This document shows, in pieces, positions 46,372 to 56,424 of a DNA stretch of 64,000 bases. This DNA comes from Vibrio mangrovi (GTDB taxonomy: Bacteria > Pseudomonadota > Gammaproteobacteria > Enterobacterales > Vibrionaceae): contig NZ_AP024883.1 of assembly GCF_024346955.1 (NCBI RefSeq), positions 496,001 to 560,000 of the forward strand, in the 5' to 3' direction. Under the pieces are notes generated by a model, which was not told the origin of the DNA, ran no database searches, and saw only the letters and a list, made by a program, of their open reading frames with translations. The number at the start of each line of letters is the position of its first letter. Position 1 is the first letter of the stretch. The translations under genes were made by a program, and so were the position numbers.

Positions 46372-47659
46372 ATGAATCATCCTTGAGTGTTTCGATGAAA
46401 GCACTTGCTTTCAGTTCCTGGATCCACGTGCTGGACTCTTCGTTGAATTTACGATTAAACAAGATACGATAAGCTTTATTCTTTTGAGCTGCGTCAGTTT
46501 TGTCTACCTGACGGCGCCCAATAACTTCAACGATGTGCCAGCCGTGAACCGTTTTAAATGGTTCACTGATTTGACCGACTGGCAGGGTTTCCACCTGATG
46601 TTTGAACTCCGGTACATAGATATCCGGTGATTGATAACCTAGTTCACCTTGCTGCGATGCCGACCCCGGATCCTGACTATACTGTTCAGCAAGTTCGCCA
46701 AAAGTCGCTTCTTTATTACGGATCTTTTGAATGAACGATTTCAATTCTTTCTTTGCTCCGGCATCGCTTAGAATGATTGAGGTTTTAAGCAAAATATGAC
46801 GGGCATTCACTTCAGTGACTGAGACGGTCTGTAGTCCTTTCACATCATCTATTTTCAGTATATGAAGGCCGACACCACTACGGAATGGACCAATAATGGT
46901 TCCCTTACTTTGCATTTTGATCTGATCTGCAAAAATCGTCGGCATTTCCTCTTTTCTCATCCATCCCCAGTCTCCGCCTTCCAAAGCTTTGGGACCTTTT
47001 GAATAGGTAAGTGCGAGTGTTCTGAAACTTTCACCGTTGGCTAATTTGCGGACTATTGATTTTGCCAGAGCTTCAACTTTGGATTTATCACTATCACTAT
47101 CACTGTCGATACGCAGTTGGATATGGCTGATTTTGTACTGAACTGAGGTATCAGTTTCCTGATTCAGAATTGTCGCCAGAGATTCAACTTCTGCCGGTAA
47201 TATGTTGATCCTACGACGAACAAGTGCATTACGGGCTTCTGATATTGCAATCTCATCACGGATTTTTTCTCTGAAGGTGGTGTAACTGACACCTGCTTTT
47301 TCTATGGATTCTCTCAGCTCTGGTACTGTTTGATCATTCTGTTTAGCAATATCTTCAATGGTTTGATTAAGGCGATTATCATCAATTTTTACACCGATAC
47401 GATTTGCTTCCTGCTTTTGCAGGGTATCAGTGATGAGTTTATCTATTACCTGGGTACGAATGACGCTATCCGGTGGGAGTGTCTGGTTGTTGTGTGCGGC
47501 ATTCGCTTTAAACAGTTTGATTTCAGTATCTATATCACTGGTTAAAATAGTACTGTCATTGACAATCACGGCCATGCGATCCAGTTCGACCGGGGTTGCA
47601 TTCATATTCAGACTATAAAGGCTGATGATTGTGATCAAAAAGTATTTCCACAGTTTCAT
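46361..47659 (-). CDS. surA: Periplasmic chaperone/peptidyl-prolyl isomerase SurA
   Basis: Chaperone for outer membrane proteins. Signal peptide (residues 1-~21, ending MNA), N-terminal chaperone domain, two parvulin repeats (around YKISHIQLRI and ARHILLKT) and a C-terminal helix. 432 residues (E. coli 428). Its client LptD is encoded upstream. Confidence 0.95.
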   Translation of the reverse strand: MKLWKYFLITIISLYSLNMNATPVELDRMAVIVNDSTILTSDIDTEIKLFKANAAHNNQTLPPDSVIRTQVIDKLITDTLQKQEANRIGVKIDDNRLNQTIEDIAKQNDQTVPELRESIEKAGVSYTTFREKIRDEIAISEARNALVRRRINILPAEVESLATILNQETDTSVQYKISHIQLRIDSDSDSDKSKVEALAKSIVRKLANGESFRTLALTYSKGPKALEGGDWGWMRKEEMPTIFADQIKMQSKGTIIGPFRSGVGLHILKIDDVKGLQTVSVTEVNARHILLKTSIILSDAGAKKELKSFIQKIRNKEATFGELAEQYSQDPGSASQQGELGYQSPDIYVPEFKHQVETLPVGQISEPFKTVHGWHIVEVIGRRQVDKTDAAQKNKAYRILFNRKFNEESSTWIQELKASAFIETLKDDSYDN

Positions 47660-47770
47660 CGAAAATCCTATTCATCGGGCATATTTTTATGCCACTTGTT
47701 GTTCAGAAATATATAGTTATTCAAAAATATAGTTATTTAAAAATACATCTACTGCCTGAGTTACATTCAG

Positions 47771-50092
47771 TTAGTTACTCAGGGAGAATGGACGTCCATA
47801 ACCAATAGAGTTTGAAGTTAAGTTATTACTTTGAGCCATGTTTGTTCCCAGACCAATAATACCTATGTTGATACTCAGGTTATTTTCATAAACAGCTTTC
47901 GCATCGGGATATTGCTGGAATGATGGTTCCCATCCATCCAGTTCCCGGCTATAGGTAAAGCCAATAAACCAACAGTCTGACAAATAAGTCAGATTAGCTT
48001 GCCATTCAAGAGCGTTATCTGTTGTCAGGTCATAGTAATACAGGGCCTTGGTTTGCCATTTGGGGCTCATATTGTATTGTGCGACGAAGCCTAATTGTGA
48101 AATGCCGTCTTCAGTCAGTGTATTGATATCCAGAGTATCGCCGACGGTATCTTCAATATATTCCTGAGTGACATAGCGATAGTTCGCCTGGATGAACCCT
48201 TTATCCTGACGGTATTCTAGTGTGCTATTAGAGAGCTGCACGCTGGATGTATCAACATCATATTGGATACCACCATGATAAAATAGGGCATCGTCATAGT
48301 TGAAATCCATTTCTACTGCCCATGCGGAATAGTCAGAATTTTCTGTTGATGTACGATTGAAATTATCTTTAAGACTTTTATCCAGATAGAATATTTGTCC
48401 GAAGGCGATATTCAGTCGTTCTTTATACTGATCGTCAAAGAAGCGGGATGCTGCACCATAGCTGATCTGGTTGGCCGGAGAAATGTAGTCGACACTACTG
48501 TATTTACGGCTCCGGAACAGTCCATAGTAGTCGGTCTGTAATAAGGTTGTATCGTAACGGGCAATCTCTGACTGGTCTCTTTTGGGAATATAAAGATACT
48601 GAACCTGAGGTTCCAGTGTTTGTGTATAGCCGTCTAAAACCACGGTGTCCCGTTCAAGGACGAGACCGATATTCGAACGGAATTCAGGAACATCACGAGA
48701 CACATTTTCCTTATACCCTTCTGATGGATCGACCCCATTTAAATCCTGTTGATAGTAAGTTGAAAGCAAACGTGCTTCTGTTGTCCAGTTTCCCCAAGTT
48801 GCTCCGATTGGTATTTTGATACCCGGTTCAATATGGATTCGGGTTGCAGATGGAGCTCCATTTGCATCTGTATCAAATCTTGAGATATGACTTATCAGGT
48901 CAAAATCCAGATAACGCATCAGGTTTGGAGCGTAGTAATTGAATGCTACTTGAGGCATCAGTCTGTAGGGCTGATTCCCCGAAGTGGTCAGAATCTGAAA
49001 GTCTCGGGTAAGTAAGGAGAGATCCCAGTCTGTCGAGCGGTAGCTGACACTGGCTTCCTGAGTTAACTGACCGTCTTGCCTGGTTCCGATTTCTGACCCC
49101 AAATCGGAGAAGTAATCAATGTCACTGACTTCTGCGTAGTTGAGCGACAGAGCCCAAGCTTTGTTATAGATACCAGAATGGGTCAGTTGAAATCCCCATC
49201 GTTCTCCTTTGTCTTCATATTCTTTATCTTTTGGGAGATATTCATAATTGATATGACCACTGCCGAAATCACTCAGATAACGGAAATGACTGTTCAGTTG
49301 TGTTCCCCGATTCTCCATGTATTTCAGGTCAGTCTGTAAATCATAGTTGGGGGCAAGGTTCCAGTAGACCGGAACATTGAGTTCAAATCCATTTTTTGAG
49401 CCGAAAGAGAACGTTGGGTAAAGAAATCCTGTTTTCCGGGTATCTCCGATCGGTACTGTCAGATACGGGACATAGAGAAGGGGAACACCCAGAACTTCCA
49501 TCCGAGGATTGTAAAATGTGGCAGTTTCTTCATTTTTATCGATAGATATACTGGAGGCTTTTAACCGCCAGGCATTATCTCCGTCGGGGCAGGAAGTAAT
49601 CGAGCCATCTTCAATTTCATAAAGTGCCTGGCCCGTTTTAGCAACATAGACTGCATCTCCCCGCCCAGGTTGGCAGAGAAAGTGATAATTGGTATTTTCC
49701 AGTGTTAGCTGACTGGTATTCAGATTATTGGTTGCCTTATCTGAAACTGCCTGTACTTCGCCGTCATCGAACCCGACATTTCCTTCAGCAACGACAATAT
49801 TATCTTGCTGGTGTAAGGTGACAGTGTCAGCTGTCATCCGTTTTTTGCCCTGAACAACGACAACATTCCCTACATAGGTAGCTTTATCACCGTTTACTGC
49901 TTCCAGCTTATCTGCTTCAACGTTAATGGGTTGCTCATTCTGATTGGTTGGCTCAATATCTCCGGCCCGGCATTGGCCGATAATCACTGAAGACTGCTTA
50001 TTGCCTTCCGGAGCCGTTTCTGCATAACTGTATGGAATAAAAAGTGCTGCGCAGATCGAAGCAGCTAGCAACGAACGAGGAAAGTCTGACAT
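47771..50092 (-). CDS. lptD: LPS assembly outer membrane protein LptD
   Basis: Outer-membrane barrel that with LptE inserts lipopolysaccharide. Signal peptide ending YSYAET, an LptA-like jelly roll (~55-200) and a large beta-barrel. Four Cys are seen (CRAG, CQPG, CPDG, CWFIG), fitting the two disulfides needed for function. 773 residues (E. coli 784). Confidence 0.95.
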   Translation of the reverse strand: MSDFPRSLLAASICAALFIPYSYAETAPEGNKQSSVIIGQCRAGDIEPTNQNEQPINVEADKLEAVNGDKATYVGNVVVVQGKKRMTADTVTLHQQDNIVVAEGNVGFDDGEVQAVSDKATNNLNTSQLTLENTNYHFLCQPGRGDAVYVAKTGQALYEIEDGSITSCPDGDNAWRLKASSISIDKNEETATFYNPRMEVLGVPLLYVPYLTVPIGDTRKTGFLYPTFSFGSKNGFELNVPVYWNLAPNYDLQTDLKYMENRGTQLNSHFRYLSDFGSGHINYEYLPKDKEYEDKGERWGFQLTHSGIYNKAWALSLNYAEVSDIDYFSDLGSEIGTRQDGQLTQEASVSYRSTDWDLSLLTRDFQILTTSGNQPYRLMPQVAFNYYAPNLMRYLDFDLISHISRFDTDANGAPSATRIHIEPGIKIPIGATWGNWTTEARLLSTYYQQDLNGVDPSEGYKENVSRDVPEFRSNIGLVLERDTVVLDGYTQTLEPQVQYLYIPKRDQSEIARYDTTLLQTDYYGLFRSRKYSSVDYISPANQISYGAASRFFDDQYKERLNIAFGQIFYLDKSLKDNFNRTSTENSDYSAWAVEMDFNYDDALFYHGGIQYDVDTSSVQLSNSTLEYRQDKGFIQANYRYVTQEYIEDTVGDTLDINTLTEDGISQLGFVAQYNMSPKWQTKALYYYDLTTDNALEWQANLTYLSDCWFIGFTYSRELDGWEPSFQQYPDAKAVYENNLSINIGIIGLGTNMAQSNNLTSNSIGYGRPFSLSN

Positions 50093-50238
50093 CTAGTTGT
50101 GTTATCCTGTTTAATTGAGTTGATTCGGATGACCAGCATCTGTTGAACTAAAAATGTCTCTAATCATAATGGAAATTCAACCATACAGCACTAGTAGACT
50201 GCGCAACTCGTAAAAAATTCATTGAATGAGAGTCAATA

Positions 50239-51087
50239 ATGCATATTTTAGGCAAAATTCTGGGTACTTTTTTTGGATTATTGCTAGGTGGCCCCTTTGG
50301 TGCCATTTTTGGGCTTTTTCTGGGGCATCAGTTCGATAAAGCCCGGCAATATCACACATCTCCTTTCTCCGGTGGCGGTGCTTCCGGCGCCTCTCAGGAA
50401 GAACGACAGGAGGAGTTTTTCCGGGCCGCTTTTTCGGTCATGGGACATGTTGCTAAAGCCAAAGGGAAGGTGACCCGGGAAGAAATTCGTCTGGCAACAA
50501 TCATGATGGATCGAATGAATCTGAATGAAACACAGAGAAGATCTGCGCAAGATGCATTTCGGGAAGGGAAAGAAGCCGATTTCCCACTGGAAGATGTCCT
50601 GGAACAGGTGATGCGTTCAACAGGTGGACGACATGATTTAATTCAGTTTTTTCTGGAATTACAGATTTCGGCCGCTTTTGCCGATGGGGATTTACATCCG
50701 AGTGAACGTAATATCCTGCATAAGATTGCCAGAGGATTAGGTTTTTCATCTGAGCAGCTTGAGCGGCGACTCAGAATGCAGGAAGCTGCTTTTCGGTTTC
50801 AGCGTAATGCTCATTTTGAGCGGGGTGGTTATCAGGAGAGCCAGCAGGGCGGTTTCGGACGGTCTTATGCAACGAATCATCTGGCCGACGCTTATAATGT
50901 ACTGGGTGTTGATGAGAGTGCGGATGCGAGAACGGTCAAAAGGGCTTATCGGAAACTGATGAACGAGCACCATCCGGATAAGTTGATGGCGAAGGGGTTG
51001 CCGCCAGAAATGATGACGATGGCTAAAGAAAAATCTCAGGAGATTCAGCAGGCTTATGATCTGATTAAAAAGACAAAAGGTTTTTAA
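50239..51087 (+). CDS. djlA: DnaJ-like membrane co-chaperone DjlA
   Basis: Inner-membrane J-protein. An N-terminal Gly-rich membrane helix (TFFGLLLGGPFGAIFGLFLG), a TerB-like middle domain and a C-terminal J domain with the HPD motif (NEHHPDKLMAKG). 282 residues (E. coli 271). Divergent from lptD, as in E. coli. Confidence 0.94.
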   Translation: MHILGKILGTFFGLLLGGPFGAIFGLFLGHQFDKARQYHTSPFSGGGASGASQEERQEEFFRAAFSVMGHVAKAKGKVTREEIRLATIMMDRMNLNETQRRSAQDAFREGKEADFPLEDVLEQVMRSTGGRHDLIQFFLELQISAAFADGDLHPSERNILHKIARGLGFSSEQLERRLRMQEAAFRFQRNAHFERGGYQESQQGGFGRSYATNHLADAYNVLGVDESADARTVKRAYRKLMNEHHPDKLMAKGLPPEMMTMAKEKSQEIQQAYDLIKKTKGF

Positions 51088-51122
51088 TTTATCATCAGAA
51101 AATCAACCGCCAGCTAAAGAAA

Positions 51123-51148
51123 AAAGCCACAGCATTTGCTGTGGCTTT
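51123..51148. terminator. Terminator djlA / tRNA block 1
   Basis: Perfect 12-bp stem AAAGCCACAGCA/TGCTGTGGCTTT with a 2-base loop. It lies just past the last tRNA (minus strand) and past djlA (plus strand). An identical copy ends tRNA block 2. Confidence 0.85.
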
Positions 51149-51155
51149 CTAAAAG

Positions 51156-51231
51156 TGGCTCCCCCTGCGGGACTCGAACCTGCGACATACGGATTAACAG
51201 TCCGCCGTTCTACCGACTGAACTAAGGGGGA
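51156..51231 (-). tRNA. tRNA-Asn(GUU)
   Basis: 76 bases with encoded CCA; acceptor TCCCCCT/AGGGGGA, anticodon GTT, T loop GGTTCGAGTCC. Last gene of block 1. Confidence 0.97.
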
Positions 51232-51279
51232 ATGATTCTTTTTAAATACAGTTGCTTAACAACTTTACCATTTTTAAAA

Positions 51280-51355
<76 letters not shown>

Positions 51356-51366
51356 CATATAAAATA

Positions 51367-51442
51367 TGGCTCCCCCTGCGGGACTCGAACCTGCGACATA
51401 CGGATTAACAGTCCGCCGTTCTACCGACTGAACTAAGGGGGA
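51367..51442 (-). tRNA. tRNA-Asn(GUU)
   Basis: Same sequence as the Asn gene at 51156; anticodon GTT, encoded CCA. Confidence 0.97.
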
Positions 51443-51491
51443 ATAATTCTCTATAACACAGCTAATTAAAACATAGCCGTTCTAAAAATGA

Positions 51492-51567
<76 letters not shown>

Positions 51568-51589
51568 GTTATCATCTTTAATTTATTCA

Positions 51590-51665
51590 TGGTGCCCGGA
51601 GGCGGAATCGAACCACCGACACGGGGATTTTCAATCCCCTGCTCTACCGACTGAGCTATCCGGGC
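51590..51665 (-). tRNA. tRNA-Phe(GAA)
   Basis: 76 bases with encoded CCA; acceptor GCCCGGA/TCCGGGC, anticodon GAA in TTGAAAA. First gene of block 1. Confidence 0.97.
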
Positions 51666-51675
51666 AACGGGGTGT

Positions 51676-51704
51676 ATTAAAAAGTTTTTCTCAGATAAGG
51701 TCAA
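51676..51704 (-). promoter_or_regulatory. Promoter of tRNA block 1
   Basis: On the minus strand TTGACC, 17 bp, TTTAAT, then a C-rich discriminator before tRNA-Phe. Confidence 0.7.
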
Positions 51705-52008
51705 CAATAAAATGCAAAAAAAGTATTGTTTGTTGCTTTTATATTCAAGTTGCCCCGAAATAAAGAATTCCATCTCTCTTCTACCGGCAAACACTGACGA
51801 AAAGATGTCCGGAAATGGTTCAATCATGAGGCTTCGGTGAGATTGGCTTGCTAAATGGGATGTCTTCCGGGAGAGGAGCTCTGACTGAAATTATATCGTT
51901 AAGGTGAGTGGTGAGCATTTCTGCCGGCTTGATTCTCATATTCAGGAGTAGGGAAGGGGATGTTGATCGTTAAAGCGGTGCGAAAAATACACGTAGATAA
52001 TAACGAGA
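51705..52008. other. Spacer between the two tRNA blocks
   Basis: About 300 bases with no credible gene; frames here are short and run into the tRNAs. I see no repeat or insertion element. Confidence 0.6.
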
Positions 52009-52034
52009 AAAGCCACAGCATTTGCTGTGGCTTT
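52009..52034 (-). terminator. Terminator of tRNA block 2 (copy)
   Basis: Identical 12-bp stem AAAGCCACAGCA/TGCTGTGGCTTT to the one at 51123, again just past a tRNA-Asn, showing that tRNA-Asn and terminator were duplicated together. Confidence 0.85.
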
Positions 52035-52041
52035 CGGAATG

Positions 52042-52117
52042 TGGCTCCCCCTGCGGGACTCGAACCTGCGACATACGGATTAACAGTCCGCCGTTCTACC
52101 GACTGAACTAAGGGGGA
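52042..52117 (-). tRNA. tRNA-Asn(GUU)
   Basis: Third copy of the same Asn sequence, 76 bases with encoded CCA. Confidence 0.97.
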
Positions 52118-52122
52118 ATAGA

Positions 52123-52198
52123 TGGTGCCTCGAGGCGGAATCGAACCACCGACACGGGGATTTTCAATCCCCTGCTCTACCGACTGAGCTATCGAGGC
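52123..52198 (-). tRNA. tRNA-Phe(GAA), variant acceptor stem
   Basis: Anticodon GAA; acceptor GCCTCGA/TCGAGGC differs from the other two Phe genes by paired changes; the body looks identical. Confidence 0.96.
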
Positions 52199-52208
52199 AT
52201 AGAATAAA

Positions 52209-52284
<76 letters not shown>

Positions 52285-52353
52285 ACTGTATTTATTCTTA
52301 ATGCTTGTTACTTTAAAACAACTTGCTAAAAAACAAACAGATTAAAGTAATCG

Positions 52354-52429
52354 TGGTGCCCGGAGGCGGAATCGAACCACCGACACGGGGATTTTCAATC
52401 CCCTGCTCTACCGACTGAGCTATCCGGGC
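52354..52429 (-). tRNA. tRNA-Phe(GAA)
   Basis: Same as the Phe gene at 51590. First gene of block 2. Confidence 0.97.
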
Positions 52430-52440
52430 AACGGAGCGCT

Positions 52441-52469
52441 ATTAAACGGATTTTCACTCCTGCCGTCAA
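52441..52469 (-). promoter_or_regulatory. Promoter of tRNA block 2
   Basis: On the minus strand TTGACG, exactly 17 bp, TTTAAT, then GC-rich AGCGCTCCG before tRNA-Phe, the layout of stable-RNA promoters under stringent control. Confidence 0.75.
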
Positions 52470-52552
52470 CTTGTTTTTCATTTTTCTACGAAAAAAGTGA
52501 CTGTTTGAATGAATTTTAACCTTAAGAGACGATGTCGCAAGGCGAATTACGT

Positions 52553-53770
52553 TTATAGCTTCCCGGAATTAAACATTTCTTTATAGCGTGTTACTTTTTC
52601 CAGATAGTGGCGGGATTCCGAGTTAGGGTGTTTATTGGTCAAAGCCCAATAGACCTGATTCGGTTGTAATCGGTTGATTTTACTGAATGCGGTCGTTTTG
52701 CTGCGGCTGAATGTTCTGAGTACGCCACCGGCACCGCCGTTATATGCAGAGATCATACTGTATTCGAGAGAGAGTGAGTTTGCGACTGAATTCAGATAGT
52801 CATGCTTTAAGATATAGAAATAGGCTGTTCCGGTATCTATGTTATTTTCAGGGTTAAACAGGTACTCGGGAGATGGTTGGCCGGAACGTTTTTTGATGCG
52901 CCGAAATACGTCTTTTCCCGCAGTTTTCGGTACAACCTGCATTAGTCCATAGGCATTGGCCCAACTGACAGCGTACGGATTGAAACTACTTTCGGTCTTG
53001 ATGATCGCGTAAATCAGATCTTCCGGAATATCATATTTCCGGGATGCGCGACGAATAATATCTGCATATTTGTAGCTGCGAATTTCAACCTGATCCTCAA
53101 CCATAGGAATCTCAACGTAGTATGACTTCTTGAAGTCAACCTGTTTGACTTTCAGATGATTTTTGATCAGATAATCGGCGTATCGGTTTGCCCGCCAGCT
53201 CCACTGAATTGCTTTTTGATCCTGATCGACGACCTGACGGTACAGAAACGGTTGGCCTTTCAGAACGATATTCTGAGAAGAAAACAGATCCACATGTTTG
53301 GGGTCATCAGGGGTGAGCAGGGTAGTGACGATAGCTTTCTTCAGGTGCGCCAGTGGCTCGGTAGTCGCAACAGTTTCAACGGTAATCTGCCCCTGATTGA
53401 AGTTGACATCTGCACGACTCAGATAATCATCGATATATTTGACGTAGTTTCTTTTCCCGGCAATTTTAATTTCTTTTGTTCCCCAACGATGTTTGATCTG
53501 ACCGGTAAAGCTGTTGATCAGCGCATCCAGTGCTTCGACATCTTTAGTGAACTGGCCGGGGAGTGGTGCTAAATGTTTAGCAAAGCGGTTGGTGGGTTCG
53601 TAGTCGACGTCATATATTTTCTCGATCAGTTCACGACTGCAACCGCTGAGTAGTAAGGTCATCATAATGAGGGAAAGCGTGCTGAGCCGGGAAGCTTTAT
53701 TTGCCAGAAGAGAGCTGCTCGCCAGAAAAGATCTGTTCGTTAAAAAGAAAAGTTGAATCAGATTTCTCAT
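52553..53770 (-). CDS. mltC: Membrane-bound lytic transglycosylase MltC
   Basis: Outer-membrane lipoprotein cleaving peptidoglycan. Lipobox LLLSGC, the MltC N-terminal domain and the SLT domain with the catalytic Glu in IIKTESSFNPYAVS, then AYGLMQVVP and SAYNGGAGG. The ATG at 53770 leaves ~38 residues before the lipid Cys, longer than usual; an ATG at 53665 would shorten it but has no ribosome site. About 405 residues (E. coli 359). Confidence 0.93.
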   Translation of the reverse strand: MRNLIQLFFLTNRSFLASSSLLANKASRLSTLSLIMMTLLLSGCSRELIEKIYDVDYEPTNRFAKHLAPLPGQFTKDVEALDALINSFTGQIKHRWGTKEIKIAGKRNYVKYIDDYLSRADVNFNQGQITVETVATTEPLAHLKKAIVTTLLTPDDPKHVDLFSSQNIVLKGQPFLYRQVVDQDQKAIQWSWRANRYADYLIKNHLKVKQVDFKKSYYVEIPMVEDQVEIRSYKYADIIRRASRKYDIPEDLIYAIIKTESSFNPYAVSWANAYGLMQVVPKTAGKDVFRRIKKRSGQPSPEYLFNPENNIDTGTAYFYILKHDYLNSVANSLSLEYSMISAYNGGAGGVLRTFSRSKTTAFSKINRLQPNQVYWALTNKHPNSESRHYLEKVTRYKEMFNSGKL

Positions 53771-53832
53771 ATGTGACCCCTGCGGGAAATATTCACACAA
53801 TCACTGCTGAGGGCGATTGTGTGAAAAACTGC

Positions 53833-54108
53833 TTACGATTCACTTGGTGGCGTATATCCTTCAATGTGGATCTCTTTTCCTTCAAACAAAAAATTAACCA
53901 TTTCAGTTTCAAGAAGCTGCCGGTGTTGCGGATCCATCATATTCAGCTTTTTTTCGTTAATGAGCATTGTCTGCTTATGCTGCCATTGTGCCCAGGCTTC
54001 TTTAGAAATATTGTCAAAAATCTTTTTTCCTAATTCACCGGGATAAAGTTGAAAATCCAGCCCTTCAGCTTCTTTTTTCAGATGTGCACAAAAAACAGTG
54101 CGGCTCAT
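53833..54108 (-). CDS. yggX: Fe(II) trafficking protein YggX
   Basis: 91-residue YggX family protein protecting iron-sulfur clusters from oxidation; starts MSRTVFCAHLKKEAEGLDF with the conserved Cys7. Lies between mutY and mltC as in E. coli. Confidence 0.94.
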   Translation of the reverse strand: MSRTVFCAHLKKEAEGLDFQLYPGELGKKIFDNISKEAWAQWQHKQTMLINEKKLNMMDPQHRQLLETEMVNFLFEGKEIHIEGYTPPSES

Positions 54109-54182
54109 AAGGATATCCTCATTATTCGGGGTTAAACATCATCTGCCAATGTTATACCAGAGAGTCCGCGCTCCTGCCAAGT

Positions 54183-55202
54183 TCATCGGCTCTCAAGGTG
54201 ACGGGTCAGGAATTTTTTGATTGGTGTCGGGAGCCCGAGATTGAAGATCTCGCTTTTTTCAATCCACTGATGCCGGGGTTCCATTTCACCAAGGCGTTCA
54301 ATAGTCCAGACATTGGCATTCAGCTTGTAGTGCGTAAATGTGTGCCTGAAAGAGCCTTTGAGCTGTACGTGTTCACCGAGCTGTTCCGGTTGCAGATGAA
54401 TTTGCGGCAGGCACCAGAGCGATCCCCATATGCCGTCTTCAGCCCGTTTTTCCAGCAGAATCTTATTTTCAGACTCGATCCACAGAAACTGCCCGGCTTT
54501 AGTCGGGATGACCTTTTTTGGTTTTGGTGTGGGTAAATCCTGAACTCTGGACTGTTTCAGAGCCAGACATTCCGCCCGGAAACAGCACTGTTCACAGGCC
54601 GGATTCTTCGGTTTGCATACCATCGCTCCGATATCCAGCAATCCCTGAGCGAAAGACCGGTTGTTGGTCTCTGGAGTAAATGTCTCTGCCAACTGCCAGA
54701 GCTGTTTATCAACCTGAGTGGTTCCGGGAATGCCATCGATGGCAAAGAAACGGCAAAAGAGTCGTTTGACGTTGCCGTCGACAATCGGACCGTAACGATT
54801 GTAGGCAAATGATGTGATGGCACCGGCGGTGTATCTGCCAACGCCGGGAATGGCGAGCAATTCTTCCAGAGACTCAGGGAATTTACCGTGGTGGTGCTCC
54901 ATGATGAACCGGGCAGCCTTACGCAGATTTCTGGCTCGTGAGTAGTAGCCTAATCCCTGCCAGTGTTGCATCACCTCATCTTCAGACGCCTGAGCCAGTA
55001 TTTCAACAGTAGGGAAATGCTGCATCCAGTTGTTAAAATAAGGAATCACGGTTGCAACCTGAGTCTGTTGTAACATGATTTCAGAAACCAGAACCCGGTA
55101 GGGTGTTGGTTCCTGTTGCCACGGAAGATCATGGCGGCCATGGGATTGTTGCCAGTTGATCAGGCGTTTGTGAAATTGCTGAGGGAGAATCGGATATTGC
55201 AT
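54183..55202 (-). CDS. mutY: Adenine DNA glycosylase MutY
   Basis: Removes A mispaired with 8-oxoG. HhH-GPD domain with IPGVGRYTAGAITSFAYN and catalytic Asp in PIVDGNVKR; 4Fe-4S ligands CKPKNPACEQCCFRAEC (C-x6-C-x2-C-x5-C); C-terminal NUDIX-like 8-oxoG recognition domain. The ATG at 55202 gives 339 residues (E. coli 350); the longer upstream frame is not family-like. Confidence 0.95.
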   Translation of the reverse strand: MQYPILPQQFHKRLINWQQSHGRHDLPWQQEPTPYRVLVSEIMLQQTQVATVIPYFNNWMQHFPTVEILAQASEDEVMQHWQGLGYYSRARNLRKAARFIMEHHHGKFPESLEELLAIPGVGRYTAGAITSFAYNRYGPIVDGNVKRLFCRFFAIDGIPGTTQVDKQLWQLAETFTPETNNRSFAQGLLDIGAMVCKPKNPACEQCCFRAECLALKQSRVQDLPTPKPKKVIPTKAGQFLWIESENKILLEKRAEDGIWGSLWCLPQIHLQPEQLGEHVQLKGSFRHTFTHYKLNANVWTIERLGEMEPRHQWIEKSEIFNLGLPTPIKKFLTRHLESR

Positions 55203-55447
55203 TGCTGGCTTCACTGTTGAGCGGATGAATTTATTCAGTGTTATATAAATATGGTTATATGAATTTTGTTCTATGGTTGTTCTGGTATTGATGAAACAGT
55301 GCTGATTGCAGCATAGAAAAGTTGCGTTGTAAAACACATAATTTATACGGTTTTAAACATAATTTTCTGTTCAGGACTTGAACCGATACGCATTCTTTGG
55401 ATAATCACACCTCCTTGTGTCCGGGAGTGAGAAAACAGGCAAGAACC

Positions 55448-56167
55448 ATGAGTGAAGTAACGACCAACGAATATACCGATGATGGTAAAGTCATGCGCAA
55501 AGTTCGCAGCTTTGTGCGCCGGGAAGGACGTCTGACCAAAGGTCAGGAAGCTGCGATGAATGAATGCTGGCCTCTGATGGGAATCGATTTTCAGCAGCAA
55601 CGACTTGATTGGCCGACGGTCTTCGGCAACGACAATCCCGTGATCCTGGAAATCGGATTTGGTATGGGAGCCTCTTTGGTTGAAATGGCAAAAAATGCTC
55701 CGGATAAAAACTTTATCGGTATTGAAGTTCATAGTCCGGGAGTCGGTGCCTGCCTGGCTTCGGCCCGGGATGCCGGTGTTACGAACTTACGGGTGATGTG
55801 TCACGATGCCGTTGAAGTGTTCGCTCATATGATCCCGGATAACAGTCTGCATACTTTGCAGTTGTTCTTTCCTGATCCATGGCATAAAAAACGCCATCAT
55901 AAGCGTCGTATCGTACAGCTTGAATTTGCTGAAATGGTTCGTCAGAAACTGATGACCGGAGAAGGTGTCTTTCATATGGCGACAGACTGGGAAAATTATG
56001 CTGAGCATATGATTGAGGTGATGAATCAGGCGCCCGGTTATGAGAATGTCGCGACTGATGGGGATTTCATTCCTCGTCCGGACAGTCGTCCGTTGACCAA
56101 ATTTGAACAGCGTGGACACCGTCTGGGACATGGCGTATGGGATATTCAGTTCCGTCGTGTAGAATAA
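55448..56167 (+). CDS. trmB: tRNA (guanine-N7-)-methyltransferase TrmB
   Basis: Methylates G46 of tRNAs. SAM motif LEIGFGMGASLVEMA, then FFPDPWHKKRHHKRRI and the C-terminal TKFEQRGHRLGH. The ATG at 55448 gives 239 residues (E. coli 239). Divergent from mutY. Confidence 0.95.
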   Translation: MSEVTTNEYTDDGKVMRKVRSFVRREGRLTKGQEAAMNECWPLMGIDFQQQRLDWPTVFGNDNPVILEIGFGMGASLVEMAKNAPDKNFIGIEVHSPGVGACLASARDAGVTNLRVMCHDAVEVFAHMIPDNSLHTLQLFFPDPWHKKRHHKRRIVQLEFAEMVRQKLMTGEGVFHMATDWENYAEHMIEVMNQAPGYENVATDGDFIPRPDSRPLTKFEQRGHRLGHGVWDIQFRRVE

Positions 56168-56260
56168 GATGCTTTAGTTAATGAATGTTTTGGTATGAAA
56201 TACCAATAACGTTGGATTGATCAAGGTAACGAAAAATTATTCTCGTTAAAATCCCGAACC

Positions 56261-56292
56261 AAAAAAGCCAGCATTTTCTATGCTGGCTTTTT
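56261..56292 (+). terminator. Terminator after trmB
   Basis: Strong stem AAAAAGCCAGCA/TGCTGGCTTTTT with a 7-base loop, ~95 bases past the stop. Confidence 0.8.
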
Positions 56293-56424
56293 CTGTGCTC
56301 ATTGATCTGATAACGATAAGAAATCACTGAAGAAATCAGTGAATGATAACAATAATTAGCCCGATGTTTATGCATGTCGAACCGTGTATGTTCCGACTGA
56401 GGGCAGGAAAGTAAAGTAACCCAG